Shown one piece after another: positions 46,550 through 56,741 of a stretch of 64,000 nucleotides of DNA. Origin of the DNA: Laburnicola sp. R22_1 (lineage: Eukaryota > Ascomycota > Dothideomycetes > Pleosporales > Didymosphaeriaceae); contig JACONQ010000005.1 in NCBI GenBank assembly GCA_014281115.1, forward strand, positions 3,844,001 through 3,908,000, given 5' to 3'. A program made the position numbers and the translations under genes. The notes under the pieces were generated by a model. The model worked only from the letters and a program-made list of their open reading frames with translations, had not been told where the DNA came from and did not search any database. Numbering within the stretch: position 1 is the first letter of the stretch; each line of letters opens with the position of its first letter.

Positions 46550-47821
46550 CTGTCTACTATCTAGTCATTTATTATTAGTAATCTTAGTGATTTAAGTTAG
46601 AGTAGGGGTCTTTAATTGTTTAATCTTTGGTGTCTGTGACTTTTGACGCTTTATGGATCTTATGCGCTCTATAAGCATAGGGTTATTCTCTAACCTGTAT
46701 GTTATAACCGCCTCCATAGCAGGCTTTAGTTTAAACTATTTAGGTTGTTTGTTAGGGAATGCGTAAAAGCAGTCTTTTAGACTATAGCGTTGTTCACAAG
46801 CAGGGCACTTGGGGTTTAATCCCTCTTAGCCTCTAACTGCCATTGGCTTATTGTCAGTGACTCGTACGGACTGCTTGGATTTGGCTTTAGGGCCAGCTTT
46901 ATTGGCGCGTGATCTGCCTCGCTTAGGTGATGCTGCTTTATCTATAGGTTGGGCGTCCCCAGCTGCGGTCTAGGTGGTTACACCACTATTAGCGAGAGAT
47001 AGTCCTGCAACAGCAAAGGCGCCCCTTTGTTTACCCTTAATTAGGTGCTGCATTACTATTTGTTCTTAGAAGAGTTTTACTATCTCTTTTCTATTAACGG
47101 TCTTGTTCTTACTTCTGTGTTGTAGGAAGGTTGTAACCTATTAGGATGCGATATTAGTAACCGCTTTTATAAAATCTTATTTAACTAAGTCTAGCTCCCA
47201 AAGCTCTAACATACAATTGTACTTAGCTTCTATAGCCGCATAATCGTACTTAGCAAGCCAGGTGTACTATGAACCAACTAATCTTATTAGTTTAAGAGCG
47301 TCTTAGTACCTAATCCTTGCTCTTCTTTATTTATTGTGTTGGTTAACCCTAACTGTTTTTGTAAGGTTCTTGATCCATTATCTAATTAATTCACCTAGGG
47401 TGCAGCAATTGGACTATAAATGTGCCAAGGTGGTGGTTTGAATAAGAATAACCAGCTTATCTAGGTTCTCCTTCTCCTGTTCGTACTTTCGATCTAGGAG
47501 CTTGTAGATTTCGAGTTAATTCTTATAGAAATCAGTATCGATTTTGTACGCCTTTTCGCCAGCCGGCGATAGGTGCGACGGTAGCGATAGACAGGCGTTG
47601 TTGGTGTTTCCGTTGACAAAAGCGGGAGCTAGTTAATAGGCACTAATATTCGGTGCGACTGGCATAACCAGTTCTGCCATCGGTTCATTGTTGAGGGATA
47701 GGTTAATAAGATCCCATGCTTTCAACAACTGGGCTCGGGCATTAATTTGCCTTAGCTATGGTGTGTAGTTCGAGTAATTGGTCAGAATCACTGTAGGATC
47801 CCTAAGTATTAATAGAGACAT
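46550..47821 (-). pseudogene. Copia Gag remnant
   Basis: Starts at ATG 47,821 just inside the right LTR (MSLLILRDPTVILTNYSNY). Reading through RIP stops shows long Gag-like stretches (AWDLINLSLNNEPMAELV; EKAYKIDTDFYKN; YEQEKENLDKLVILIQTTT) and a cysteine cluster, CPACEQRYSLKDCFYAFP, in the place of the usual zinc knuckle. Stops are mostly TAG/TAA. Confidence 0.75.
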
Positions 47822-47857
47822 GATTTTTGGTTTAATTAAGGCAGTGAGACTCTTAAT

Positions 47858-48175
47858 TGTCAGATACGTAAGTATCTTTGATAAGATGAGATGAAAGTAA
47901 TGGATTTGATAATGAATTGATTATTGAGTAATCTCTGTCGGAGAAGCTTAGCTATTGTACGCAATATCTATCTAGCGCTAAGACGCACTAGTAATAGTGC
48001 GGAGTAGTGTAATAGTAGTACGCCAGTCTCCTTTGTGTATTTCACAGTAATCTCACAGTGAAATTACTATAAGTTACACTAACTGTTGTTATAAGGAGAC
48101 TATGTAATCGGACGCACGTGACTACTGGATTTCACAGTGAAATCACAGTGATTTCCAGTGACCTAATATCTAACA
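47858..48175. repeat. Right (5') LTR of the 5.5 kb copia element
   Basis: Direct repeat of 42,645-42,962, followed by GTTAT. Confidence 0.93.
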
Positions 48176-48228
48176 GTTATACTCCTAAATAATCTAAATA
48201 ATAGCCTATACTTACGCAGCTACTATAT

Positions 48229-48546
48229 TGTCAGATATTAGGTCACTAGAAATCACTATGATTTCACTGTAAAATCTAGTAGTCACGTGCGTTCGATTAC
48301 ATAGTCTCCTTATAACGACAGTTAGTATAACTTATAGTGATTTCACTGTGAGATTACTGTGAAATACACAAAGAAGCCTAGCGTACTACTATTACACTAC
48401 TCCGCACTATTACTAGTGCGTCTTAGCGCTAGATAGATATTGCGTACAATAGCTAAGCTTCTCCGACAGAGATTACTCGACAATTAATTCATTATTAAAT
48501 CCATCACTTTTATCTTATCTTATTAAAGATAGTTACGTATCTAATA
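48229..48546. mobile_element. Solo LTR of the same copia family, inverted
   Basis: The reverse complement aligns over the full 318 bp with the LTRs at 42,645 and 47,858. It is flanked by TATAT on both sides (48,224-48,228 and 48,547-48,551), so it is an independent insertion reduced to one LTR by recombination. Confidence 0.92.
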
Positions 48547-49158
48547 TATATAGTCGCTAAAAAGGTTATAAAAGGTAATAAGTAGGTTGCGTTATTTATA
48601 TTTAGCATCTAAATTACTATAAGTTACTATAAAAAAATAATCTAAAGCGGAAAAACAAGCTTACTAATAAAGTAAGTAATAACTCTAAGAAAGCTTATAT
48701 TATTTAGCAACATCTATAGATCGCAGCTTATACTTATTTTACTTATTACCGCGCGTAAAAGCTCTATAACCTTCTTCTTTTAATTCCCTAGGCTGTTTTG
48801 TATATATTTTAATAGCGTTATAGGGCTACTAGGTAGGGCACATAAAAGATTAATTTAATTTTATATTATAAGGCCCTAGGTAGCCGCTAACATTGCTACT
48901 AAAAAGCTAAGATTCTTATTAATTACCTAATTAACAAAGGCGCTCTTTGTCTCCTACTATAACATATAAGATACTATTATACTCGCCCTAGTAATAGTAG
49001 TAATAGCAAAGAAACTCTCTAGCTTTTAAAGCTCTATAATAGGTAGTAAACTAGTATTAAAATTAATTTTGTAGACCTTTATAAGGTGCGTTTTAATATA
49101 AGCTATACTATTAACTACCTAATAATTAGAGGCCCTTTTAGCTAGGTGGCACTCCTTA

Positions 49159-50154
49159 CATCAGGAAAAATTTTGAGCGTGCGTGCGCACCTGTGGCACC
49201 TGGGCGGCTCTGCGCACGCTTGCGCACCAAAAGCGCTCCAAGCGCACCCGCGATACTACTTTTTTTTTAGCGTGCGCATGCGCAAGGTTGCGCAAGGATG
49301 CGCACCTATGCCGCCAGTGCACCTAGGGCACCTATGCCGCCAGGGCACCTAGGGCACCTAGGGCACCTAGTGCTTATAGGGCACCTATAGCACCTAGGCT
49401 ATTAAAATAATGCTGATTAATCAGCAAATAAAGCTCTTTAATTGGCTAAAATTTAAAAAAAAGCTTAGTAATCTACTTAGTAATCTGCTTAGTAAGCTTT
49501 TAAAAAATTAGATTTTTTTAAAGCATAAAGTCCTTTACTAAATAGCAATTAGTAATTAATATAATAGTATTAATTACTAGCGTGTTATATAGAGCTTCTA
49601 CCTAACTCTAAATTCTAAGTTTTGTAGGTTTAAAAATAGAAAAAATATAGTTTTATAATTATTTAAAAGAATTAGATTAGACGGAAATTAGTGGCTTGGC
49701 AAAGAACACTATTTAAAAAAGTTTACACTTTAATAACTTTTTAACTACTTTACTTTTTTAATATTTATATAGTATATTATTAGTACTATATATATATATA
49801 TAATATTATTACGTAATATATATAATAACTAGCAAAATAAAGAGTTTCTTATTAATTACTAACTAATTACGTAATAAAAATAGTATTTTTAAATTAAATA
49901 ATTAAAGACTAGTATTTTCTTTATAAATCTATTAAAAAATTAAATTTATAGCTTTACTAGTTAAAAAGTTATAAAGCTTTAAAAAAATTATTTATTTAGA
50001 CTATTTGTGCACATTTGCGCAAGTCTGCGCACCTTTGCGCATCTTTAAGCATTTTTGTGCTAACAAATTGCTTGTGCAAAAATGTGCACAAATGCGCAAC
50101 TTTGCGCACGTCTGCGCACGTCTGAGCAGCCTTTTTAAAAAAACTTTCCTGATG
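49159..50154. mobile_element. MITE-like element, 996 bp, TA-flanked
   Basis: Inverted termini CATCAGGAAAAATTTT (left) and CATCAGGAAAGTTTTT (reverse complement of right), flanked by TA on both sides. Outer parts are rich in TGCGCA/GCGCAC motifs (49,170-49,315 and 50,005-50,130); the interior is AT-rich without coding capacity. The TA target suggests a Tc1/mariner-pogo mobiliser. Confidence 0.85.
49310..49400. repeat. GCACCTAGG minisatellite within the MITE
   Basis: Eight or so copies of a 9-10 bp GGGCACCTA-type unit, two of them extended by TGCCGCCAG. Confidence 0.85.
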
Positions 50155-50765
50155 TACAGAGCTACAAAGTTATTTTACTAACTATAACCTAGATTATAAG
50201 CGAGTCGCCCTTACAAGCGAGTCGCCCACCTTGTCAACTCTCTCAGCTTTTTATAGCCTGTACATCCACAACGCAATAAAATAATATTAATATAAGAGCT
50301 GTCCTAGTTTAAGTAGTATCTACAGTACGCTTTTCACACGTTTGTGAGTTATGGCCAGTCTCTCTGTAGCGACCGCAGCGCGCTAAGGCCTGCCGGCTTG
50401 TACCTGATCGCGCCTTGCCTTGACGTGTTTCTCCCTTAAGTTGCTGCTTAACAGCCCTTTGAGTAATAATATCCTCTCCCTCTGCCTTTGATAGGGTGCC
50501 TTGCTTCTGGATCCGCTTCTTTTTGCGATTCTTGCGCGTTGTGGCGGCCTTATTTGCTCTCTTAAGGCTTAAGATTCGCTCGCGCATAAGCGCCATTTGA
50601 TGCATTGCTTTAGAAGAGCCTCTTTCTAGCTGATTAAGCCTCTTAATAATAGAAGCAGGTGACGAGCTCTTATGCGCGCGAATCCGCTCGCGAATCAACG
50701 TTGATTGAGCCTCTAGTTTGCGCACATTGCTGGGTGTTTTGGCCTCCCACACGGCCTCTACCCTA

Positions 50766-52893
50766 CCGTGCCCGTGCGCGTAACGACCCACGTCGCGTAA
50801 CGACCCAGGAACAACGCGCTCACTACTTCAAAAATGAGGGTATTGCAACAGCTATAATAGCTATTATTACAAGATTTTGTAGTAGAGTAGTAAACAAAGG
50901 CATGCGATTAATTTGTACTATCTAAATTTACTTGGAAGGTTGACAGTGCGGCCACGGCGGGTAGTGAAAGCTGGGGCAGCTGATGCAGCCTGTGATGCCT
51001 CCTTAGCAGCTGCACCAGCACTACATTGTTTCTAACGCTTGTTGGCTTAAGTAGAGGCTTTTAAGGCCTTGCGCTTGCCCTTTTAGGATAGTTGTATAGC
51101 TTTTTCAGCGTTGCAAGCTGCCTTCTAGCGCTCGCGTTCAGCTGCCTTGTCAGCCTTCTCCTTCTCCCTCACCACCTTGGCTGCCTCTCTCGCCACACGC
51201 CTCTCCTCTGCCTCCTGCTCTCGGAGTAGCTTAGCAGCAGCTTGAAGCTCCTTCCTGTTAGCCTTTGCAAGCTGCCCGTCATGCTCTTCCCTCTGCTTCA
51301 CTGTCTCTCGTACACGTGCCTCTCTGATCTTGCGCGGAGACCAGAACACGGCACCACCGTAGTACTCCTGGCGCTGCTGCAAGTCAAGAGGTTTGCCGCG
51401 CTTCTTGTGCTTCTTCTTAGCAGTAAGAGCCTCTCTTAGGCTATTGTTCTTATAGTGTAGCAGTTCGTTTTGTACTTAGAGTCCGTGGAGCGTTTGGGAG
51501 AGCGACTTTGACTCTTCTGCGGTAGTATCCTTCACTGCAGAGCGTACGAGACGCTCCATCTGACGCCAGTCGCTCTCCTTAAGCGCTGAGGGGCCTACTT
51601 CGCCTTCATCTTGCTTCCTAGAGCTCTCTCTCTTAAAGCGTTTAAGTATAACCTCTAGGTCCATAGGCCATATACCAGTAGCTTTAAAGGACTTAAGGAT
51701 AGTCTCTGTCTTAAATAAGGACTCCCACGCTCTCCAGAACAGTGGGAAAAAGTCCCCCTTCTTAACTAGTACTAGCCCTTGGCTCCTCTAGAGGTGGGTG
51801 GAGAGCTCCTTAGAGTAGGCGGTGGAGAGAGGTTTAAACATAACAACGTCGAGAGGTTGAAGCGTATAGGTAGAGTGAGGGGGAAATACGGCTAGGAGTA
51901 TGCAATAGGATTCGCAGTAGTTGATAAACTCCTTTGTGAGGTGACTGCCATGGCCGTCAAGTATGAGGAGACGCCAGTCTCTCCCACGACGCGCTTTCTG
52001 CTTCGTGCAGCGATCAAATACCTGCTCTAGCCACGCTAAACCGATGTCGTTATTCGTCCATCTAGATGGAGATGAAGCTACAAAGACGTCGTGTTGCCTA
52101 GCTTTAATAGCGTCCACCTAAGCTGCCTACAGTGAGCTGTTTGCCAACTAATAGATAAGACCTGGCAGCAGAGCCTCCCTATTAGCGCAGACAGCTGCTA
52201 AAAGGGTGATCCATTCACGAGAGCCATCTTAGAGTGCTGCCTGCACCTCTTTTCGCTCCCACATCCAACAGCTGAACACTTGTTTTAAGCGTCCTGTTAT
52301 ACCTATTATAAAGCCCTTCTCGTCCATATTATAGGAATGGCGCGGCTGTATGTTGTACTGCTTTATCTTCTGATGTAGCAAGTCAAAGTATAGCTTATAC
52401 TTAACGTTTGAATCAGCGTTGTGGCGGAGAGAGTCAATTCCAGATGTCCATTTGGAGATAAGATGGTGGCCGTATCGGTCAAGAAAGCGGGTAACCCAAG
52501 CGTCGCTCACGGGCTCTATGGCTGTTAAGGATGCGAAATTTTGTATCATCTCTCTTATAGGAGGCAGCCCTCTCTTTGTAAGGTCTTTAATATAGCTCAC
52601 GAGCCCTAACTCTTGTTGTGGGCTAAGTACTTGTTGATCGCGATGCTTAGCTTCCCGTGGGCGCTGACAGCCTTGGTGTCTTCGGCGCAGCGTACTGTGC
52701 GGTACACCAAACTGGCGAGCAATTTTCCAGTATATAAGTTGTTCTCCTAGTTTAAGCGATTCGATTGCTGCGAGCGCATCGTCAATTGGTGCCATAGTGG
52801 TGGAGTTATGACGCGTTGAAGTTTGGAGCTTGTCTGGTGTTTTGGTGTTCCTGGGTCGTTACGCGACGTGGGTCGTTACGCGCACGGGCACGG
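50766..52893 (-). mobile_element. Pogo-like DNA transposon (inner), 2,128 bp
   Basis: Perfect inverted termini of about 47 bp beginning CCGTGCCCGTGCGCGTAACG, with TA on both sides (50,764-50,765 and 52,894-52,895). CGCGTAACGACCCA occurs twice in each terminus at a 17 bp period. It is inserted in the outer pogo transposase. Confidence 0.96.
50929..52795 (-). pseudogene. Transposase of the inner pogo-like element, several stops
   Basis: ATG 52,795. Helix-turn-helix (YWKIARQFGVPHSTLRRRHQG), a second DNA-binding helix set (WVTRFLDRYGHHLISKWTSG), YNMDEKGFIIG and VFVASSPSRWTNNDIGLAWLEQVF of the DDE domain, LLILDGHGSHLTKEFI, PPHSTYTLQPLDVVMFKPL, then a long charged coiled coil with KKRGKPLDLQQRQEYYGGAVFWSP. 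About seven premature stops, mostly TAG where Gln is expected, break the frame. The perfect terminal repeats suggest it could still be mobilised in trans. Confidence 0.9.
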
Positions 52894-53987
52894 TATCAGG
52901 CTCGACACTTGGCACCCGTACGCCCGCTTTAATGGCGAGAAACAGCCAACGTCTAGCGGCTGCAGGAGGTGCGACGAATGTGGCGGCATACAGAGAGTAT
53001 AGATATTGTTATCCTTGCAGATTTCTTGGAATTTGAGCGACTTATAGCTCTTATGGCTGTTAAGTATAAGCAGCTAGCGCGCGCCTACCCTACGCGCTGC
53101 TATATGCTTGATAAAGTGCTGTAGCCAGGCAATACCAAGCTTGTTGGTAGTCTAACTGTTGTCGCTGAGCCTAATAGTCCAGTCGCCTGGTATATCCTCG
53201 CCCTTATACCAGGCAGAGAGGTAATACTGGCCAGCGAAAATAACAAAGGGCGGGATTGCCCACCCAGCAGCGTTGATTCTATAGATCACCGTGACCCATT
53301 CGCGATTGCCTAGCTGGATTGCTTTTGGCTGGCTACGTCTCTCTAATCCCATAACAACTAGCTGGGAGGATATCTTGCCTATTAGAAAGCCAGTCTCGTC
53401 GAAGTTAAAGGTGTCCTCGTTGTGGATACTGTAGGTGGCCTTCGTACGCGCTACAAGGTTAAACCAGCGTTGTATAGCTTCTGGATCCTCGCAGAGCGCT
53501 CTCTGGTGGTCGTACGGTCGATTAAACCGCGTAGTAAGGCTGTCTATTCGCTTAACAAAGTTTCTAGGCCACTGTTAACCAACCTGGCCACTGCCGCGCT
53601 CAGCGAGCAACTTATCCGCCATATTCCGCACAGCTTCTAGAGTAGGCGCAAACCCTCGCGAATCTAGATCAAGTATATACTCGATAATCACCTCCTCTTC
53701 TAGCTTGGTAAGCTTTCTTGAGTTGGGCTGGCAATCGCGTCGCGCAGGCTTCCCGGCGCGTCGGTCGCGCAGCGTTGATCGGGGGACATTATAAGCCCGT
53801 ACAGCCTCTCGTACAGTCTGAATTTGGTTCTGATTAATAGTTAGGATAGCAAGGTAGATATCTGCTTTGTTGCAGGGCAATTGAGTAGAAGTTGGTTGAG
53901 CCATTGTAGTTTGTAGGTGACGCGTCGTAGAAAGTTAACGAGGTGGGCGACTCGCTTGTAAGGGCGACTCGCTTATAATCTAGGTTA

Positions 53988-54712
53988 TTATTCTTTAGAT
54001 ACTCTAATTTAGCTCTATATTTCTAGAAGGTCGCTAGCGCGTGTTTACCTAAAAGTTGCAACTTGCTATATACTTTATAGCCTACTTAGGTAGGCTCTAG
54101 GTAGTAGGTGCTATATAATAGGCAGCTCTAATTAATATTAAAATCCTCTCCTACAGCGTAACCTTCTAGCTAGGTATAGGACCTTACTTGCAACTCTAGG
54201 CAACTTAGGGTACTCTTATACAATAACTCTGCCTAAGATAGTAATAGAGATGTCTCCTTAGTAGTAGTAGTAGTAGTAGTAGGGGCGTTAAGTGTTTTTA
54301 ATGCAGCAGTATAGTAAGGGCAAAACCTAATAGAACTTTAGAATAATTGCAAGGCCTAGAACTATATACTTTGTAATATATTATAGGTAAAAGTTAATAG
54401 GTTATTATATAAAAAGCACTATAAAAAACTCTAATAAAAAGGCCCTACTAGGCTCCCTTATAATCTAAGCTTATACTACACTAAAAATAGCGAAAAACTA
54501 CTAAAAAACTACCTAAAAATAGCCTCCTAAAACAGTAAAATTGCAACTTAAAATACTAAAAAAAGTTAAAATCTCTAATAAAGGCTATTATAAAGCTATA
54601 CTACAGGCCAAAATACGTACAATTACAGCTACGCTACAGCCTAGAGGATAGCTACGTCCTTACGCCTTACGGGCCGTACTACGGGCCGTACTACGTTACG
54701 TTGGAAGCGCTG
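53988..54712. other. Right end of the large hAT element
   Basis: RIPped interior, then subterminal sequence from about 54,430 that parallels 12,090-12,335, with GGGCCGTACTACG repeated before the terminal repeat. Confidence 0.8.
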
Positions 54713-54720
54713 TCTGCATG

Positions 54721-55104
54721 CAAGATCTAGCGCTGAATTAACTAGTCTGTAAGCTGTTTCAGATATCACTGACAGTGCGAATCTCTTTCCCAACCTCTAG
54801 CTGCTATTCTATACCAAGTGCCGGCCGCCGATCTATGGTCCCACTACAACGGGAACAGAAAAACGGGGCCTCTTTATGGAATTCCAATGCTATCGTCATC
54901 TACCCCACGGATAATACTTCTTCACAAACCCCACATCCCTCTGCGAAGGCTTTTCCACCTTATCAATCTTCTCCACGCCAACCTTGACCCCGTTATCCCT
55001 CTTAAGTTTGACCAACGGGCACCGATTAACATCATCTCCACAATCTGACATGCTGAAGGACTCTGAAGGGTACATCACTATGAATTTTGTTAGATCCCTC
55101 GCTT
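54721..55104. other. Host flank, no supported gene
   Basis: Normal composition. Short frames only; probably 3' sequence of the protease gene. Confidence 0.5.
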
Positions 55105-56336
55105 TCAGAGCATTATAGCAACCACGGCGCGGTATTCAGAGCGTGGGGAGTACAGTGAAAACGTACTGATAGAGTGGACGTCGAAACCTCCGTCACCGTT
55201 GACACTGGCACGCTCGCCCAAGGCTCCGCCTTTTATAAATTGCGAGCTCTCAAAGTTGTGCTGATAAGCAAAGTGCACGTCGTTGCAAAGTTTCTGCGTC
55301 GCGTCTTGCATGGATGTGCCGTCTTTTGTGGCGCTGAGGAGGGCTTTCGAGAACCCTCTGAGCTTGATGCAGCGGAACTCAACGTAGTCGTCCCCTACTC
55401 TTTTGATCAGCGTTCCGGACATTACATGAATAATATGGCGAGGACACATACGGTCAGAGCGCTCAGTCTCATGGAACATGCCGAGTACTTGGAGCTGTTA
55501 GCACGACTCATTTATGGCAATTATGGAGGCAAACCATGTCCAATCTACCTCATGTTAGCTGACATGCCTCTCTTCGCCCGGCATCCAGAATCCTTACCTC
55601 GTGCGCAATAGTCACCGCATCGGCATTTCCTGAGATCGTCAAAGTATGTCGCCCGGGAACTGGCTTCCCCTTCTCATTCGGAACATACCCAACCGAAGCT
55701 GATGACACGCCCTTTGTTTCCTCCTCGCTCTTCCAGTAAATATGCAGCACATCCTCTGCGACATGACGATTGTGGTTGCCAGACCACTGCGACATGTAGA
55801 ACTGCTTGTAGCAGTACTGTGGCTTCTTCAGCCGCGTGACTTCAGTGAATGCGAGGTTATGGCCTGATTGAGCGCTGGCGGCGCCGCCGAGAGCATCTCC
55901 CCAGATCTTCTGTGCTGCCTTGAAAGTGCAGTCGGCTTTTTCTTTCATTTCGGCCGTGGCGAAGCAGTAGCGGATGCGGCGCCGCTTTTTGAAGGTACCT
56001 CTTATTGGCCATGCGCCGCCGTAAGGCGCAGCTCCGCTAGTCGGGTTGACCAACAAGGCTGCGTGGGACTTTTCTTAGCTGTCACGGTGTCGGTTGAGCG
56101 GAAAGAAGAGGTTTGTTGGTAGAATACTTACGACTTGACCATCCCAGCTGAGGGTCACTTGAAGAATCTCTAGGAGTAGAAGGCGAAGTTTCGTTGTTCG
56201 GGTCGGGCAGTATCTTAGGTGGCCACTGCTTAGGAAGAGGAAAGGTTTGATCGGGACTGATGGGAGTCCAAGAATATGCGTTGGCCATTGGGACTATCAA
56301 AATAAGCCACACAACAAAGCGAGTTAAGCGCGCCAT
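55105..56336 (-). CDS. Secreted zincin-like metalloprotease with altered HExxH
   Basis: Exons are complement(56132..56336), (55598..56073) and (55105..55494); the introns (58 and 103 bp) have GTAAGT and GTAAGG donors. The product is 356 aa. A signal peptide of about 20 residues (MARLTRFVVWLILIVPMANA) is followed by a linker, then a zincin-like domain opening (RRRIRYCFATAEMKEKADCTFKAAQKIWGDALGG). The zinc region reads AHE-LQ-VLGMFHE (H226-E227...H235-E236) where HExxHxxGxxHE is expected: one residue is missing and the second His is not present. A further in-frame intron with a GTATGT donor (55,398-55,451) would tidy the following segment (SDLGDDYVEFRC). Expected role is secreted proteolysis; activity is doubtful as read. 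Divergent from the RBR ligase gene. Confidence 0.72.
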
Positions 56337-56741
56337 GACTGCCGTGGGTAGTGTGTCGTTGAGAAAAGGAGCGTGCGAGGGAGATTTATCAACATGGGAT
56401 TTCCATGTTTGGCTAGGTGCGCAGGTGCTAGCGGTCGTGGAGTGAAAGGAAGATTCGTTGAACCAATAGTTTAAATAAGAGTAGTGAACGAAAATTAAGG
56501 AGCCAAATTTGGTCCTGATGGTCTTTTGCGACCAAGTCAAACAAGCGCCCTCGGCACGCGAGCCGCCCTTAACGATGAGTCAGCGCCCTTCGCGACTTTG
56601 ACGTGTCACCACTGTGGCTTCGGGCGCCGACGGGGTTCCGACACAGCCACAGCACATGGCTACCCCGCGGCTTTAAAAAAGAAGTCCTCAGTCCGACACA
56701 GTGATACTAACACCGGTCCACAAAAGTCAGCAAACTACGCC

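Larger units (their letters stand above)
42645..48175 (-). mobile_element. Ty1/copia retrotransposon, 5.5 kb, RIPped, with both LTRs
   Basis: LTRs of 318 bp lie at 42,645-42,962 and 47,858-48,175 (TGTCAGATACG...TATCTAACA). The target duplication is GTTAT at 42,640-42,644 and 48,176-48,180. The coding strand is minus. Differences between the LTRs are mainly C/T and G/A. The internal region encodes Gag and Pol with many stops. Confidence 0.93.
50309..53904 (-). pseudogene. Transposase of the outer pogo-like element, interrupted
   Basis: N-terminal part 53,904-52,920: psq/CENP-B-type helix-turn-helix (TVREAVRAYNVPRSTLRDRRAG), NFDETGFLIGKIS, REWVTVIYRINAAGWAIPPFVIFAG of the DDE domain, LLILNSHKSYKSL (the usual Asp after Leu-Leu-Ile-Leu is Asn) and PPHSSHLLQPLDVGCFSPLKRAYG. 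C-terminal part 50,760-50,309: WEAKTPSNVRKLEAQSTLIR, a basic KNRKKKRIQKQG stretch and a CxxC...C tail (RCGRYRETGHNSQTC). The inner pogo insertion separates them, and the normal connecting segment after LKRAYG seems shortened. Stops are also present. Confidence 0.87.
50187..53985 (-). mobile_element. Pogo-like DNA transposon (outer), split by another
   Basis: Inverted termini begin ACCTAGATTATAAGCGAGTC on both ends, with AAGCGAGTCGCCC repeated at a 17 bp period, and are flanked by TA. The transposase is on the minus strand, in two parts around the inner element at 50,766-52,893. Confidence 0.88.
40991..54712. mobile_element. Large hAT element (copy B), 13.7 kb with nested insertions
   Basis: The 8 bp target duplication TCTGCATG lies at 40,983-40,990 and 54,713-54,720. 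The 25 bp terminal inverted repeats begin CAGGGCTTCC and CAGCGCTTCC and match at about 22 positions. Guests: copia 42,645-48,175, solo LTR 48,229-48,546, MITE 49,159-50,154 and pogo pair 50,187-53,985. What remains is about 3 kb of RIPped hAT sequence with no intact frame. The terminal 250-300 bp on both sides match copy A (11,766-12,339). Confidence 0.9.

Noticed and set aside
40991..54712. A Starship-like giant element
   Set aside because: Ends and 8 bp duplication are those of hAT, no tyrosine recombinase is seen, and the length is explained by nested insertions.
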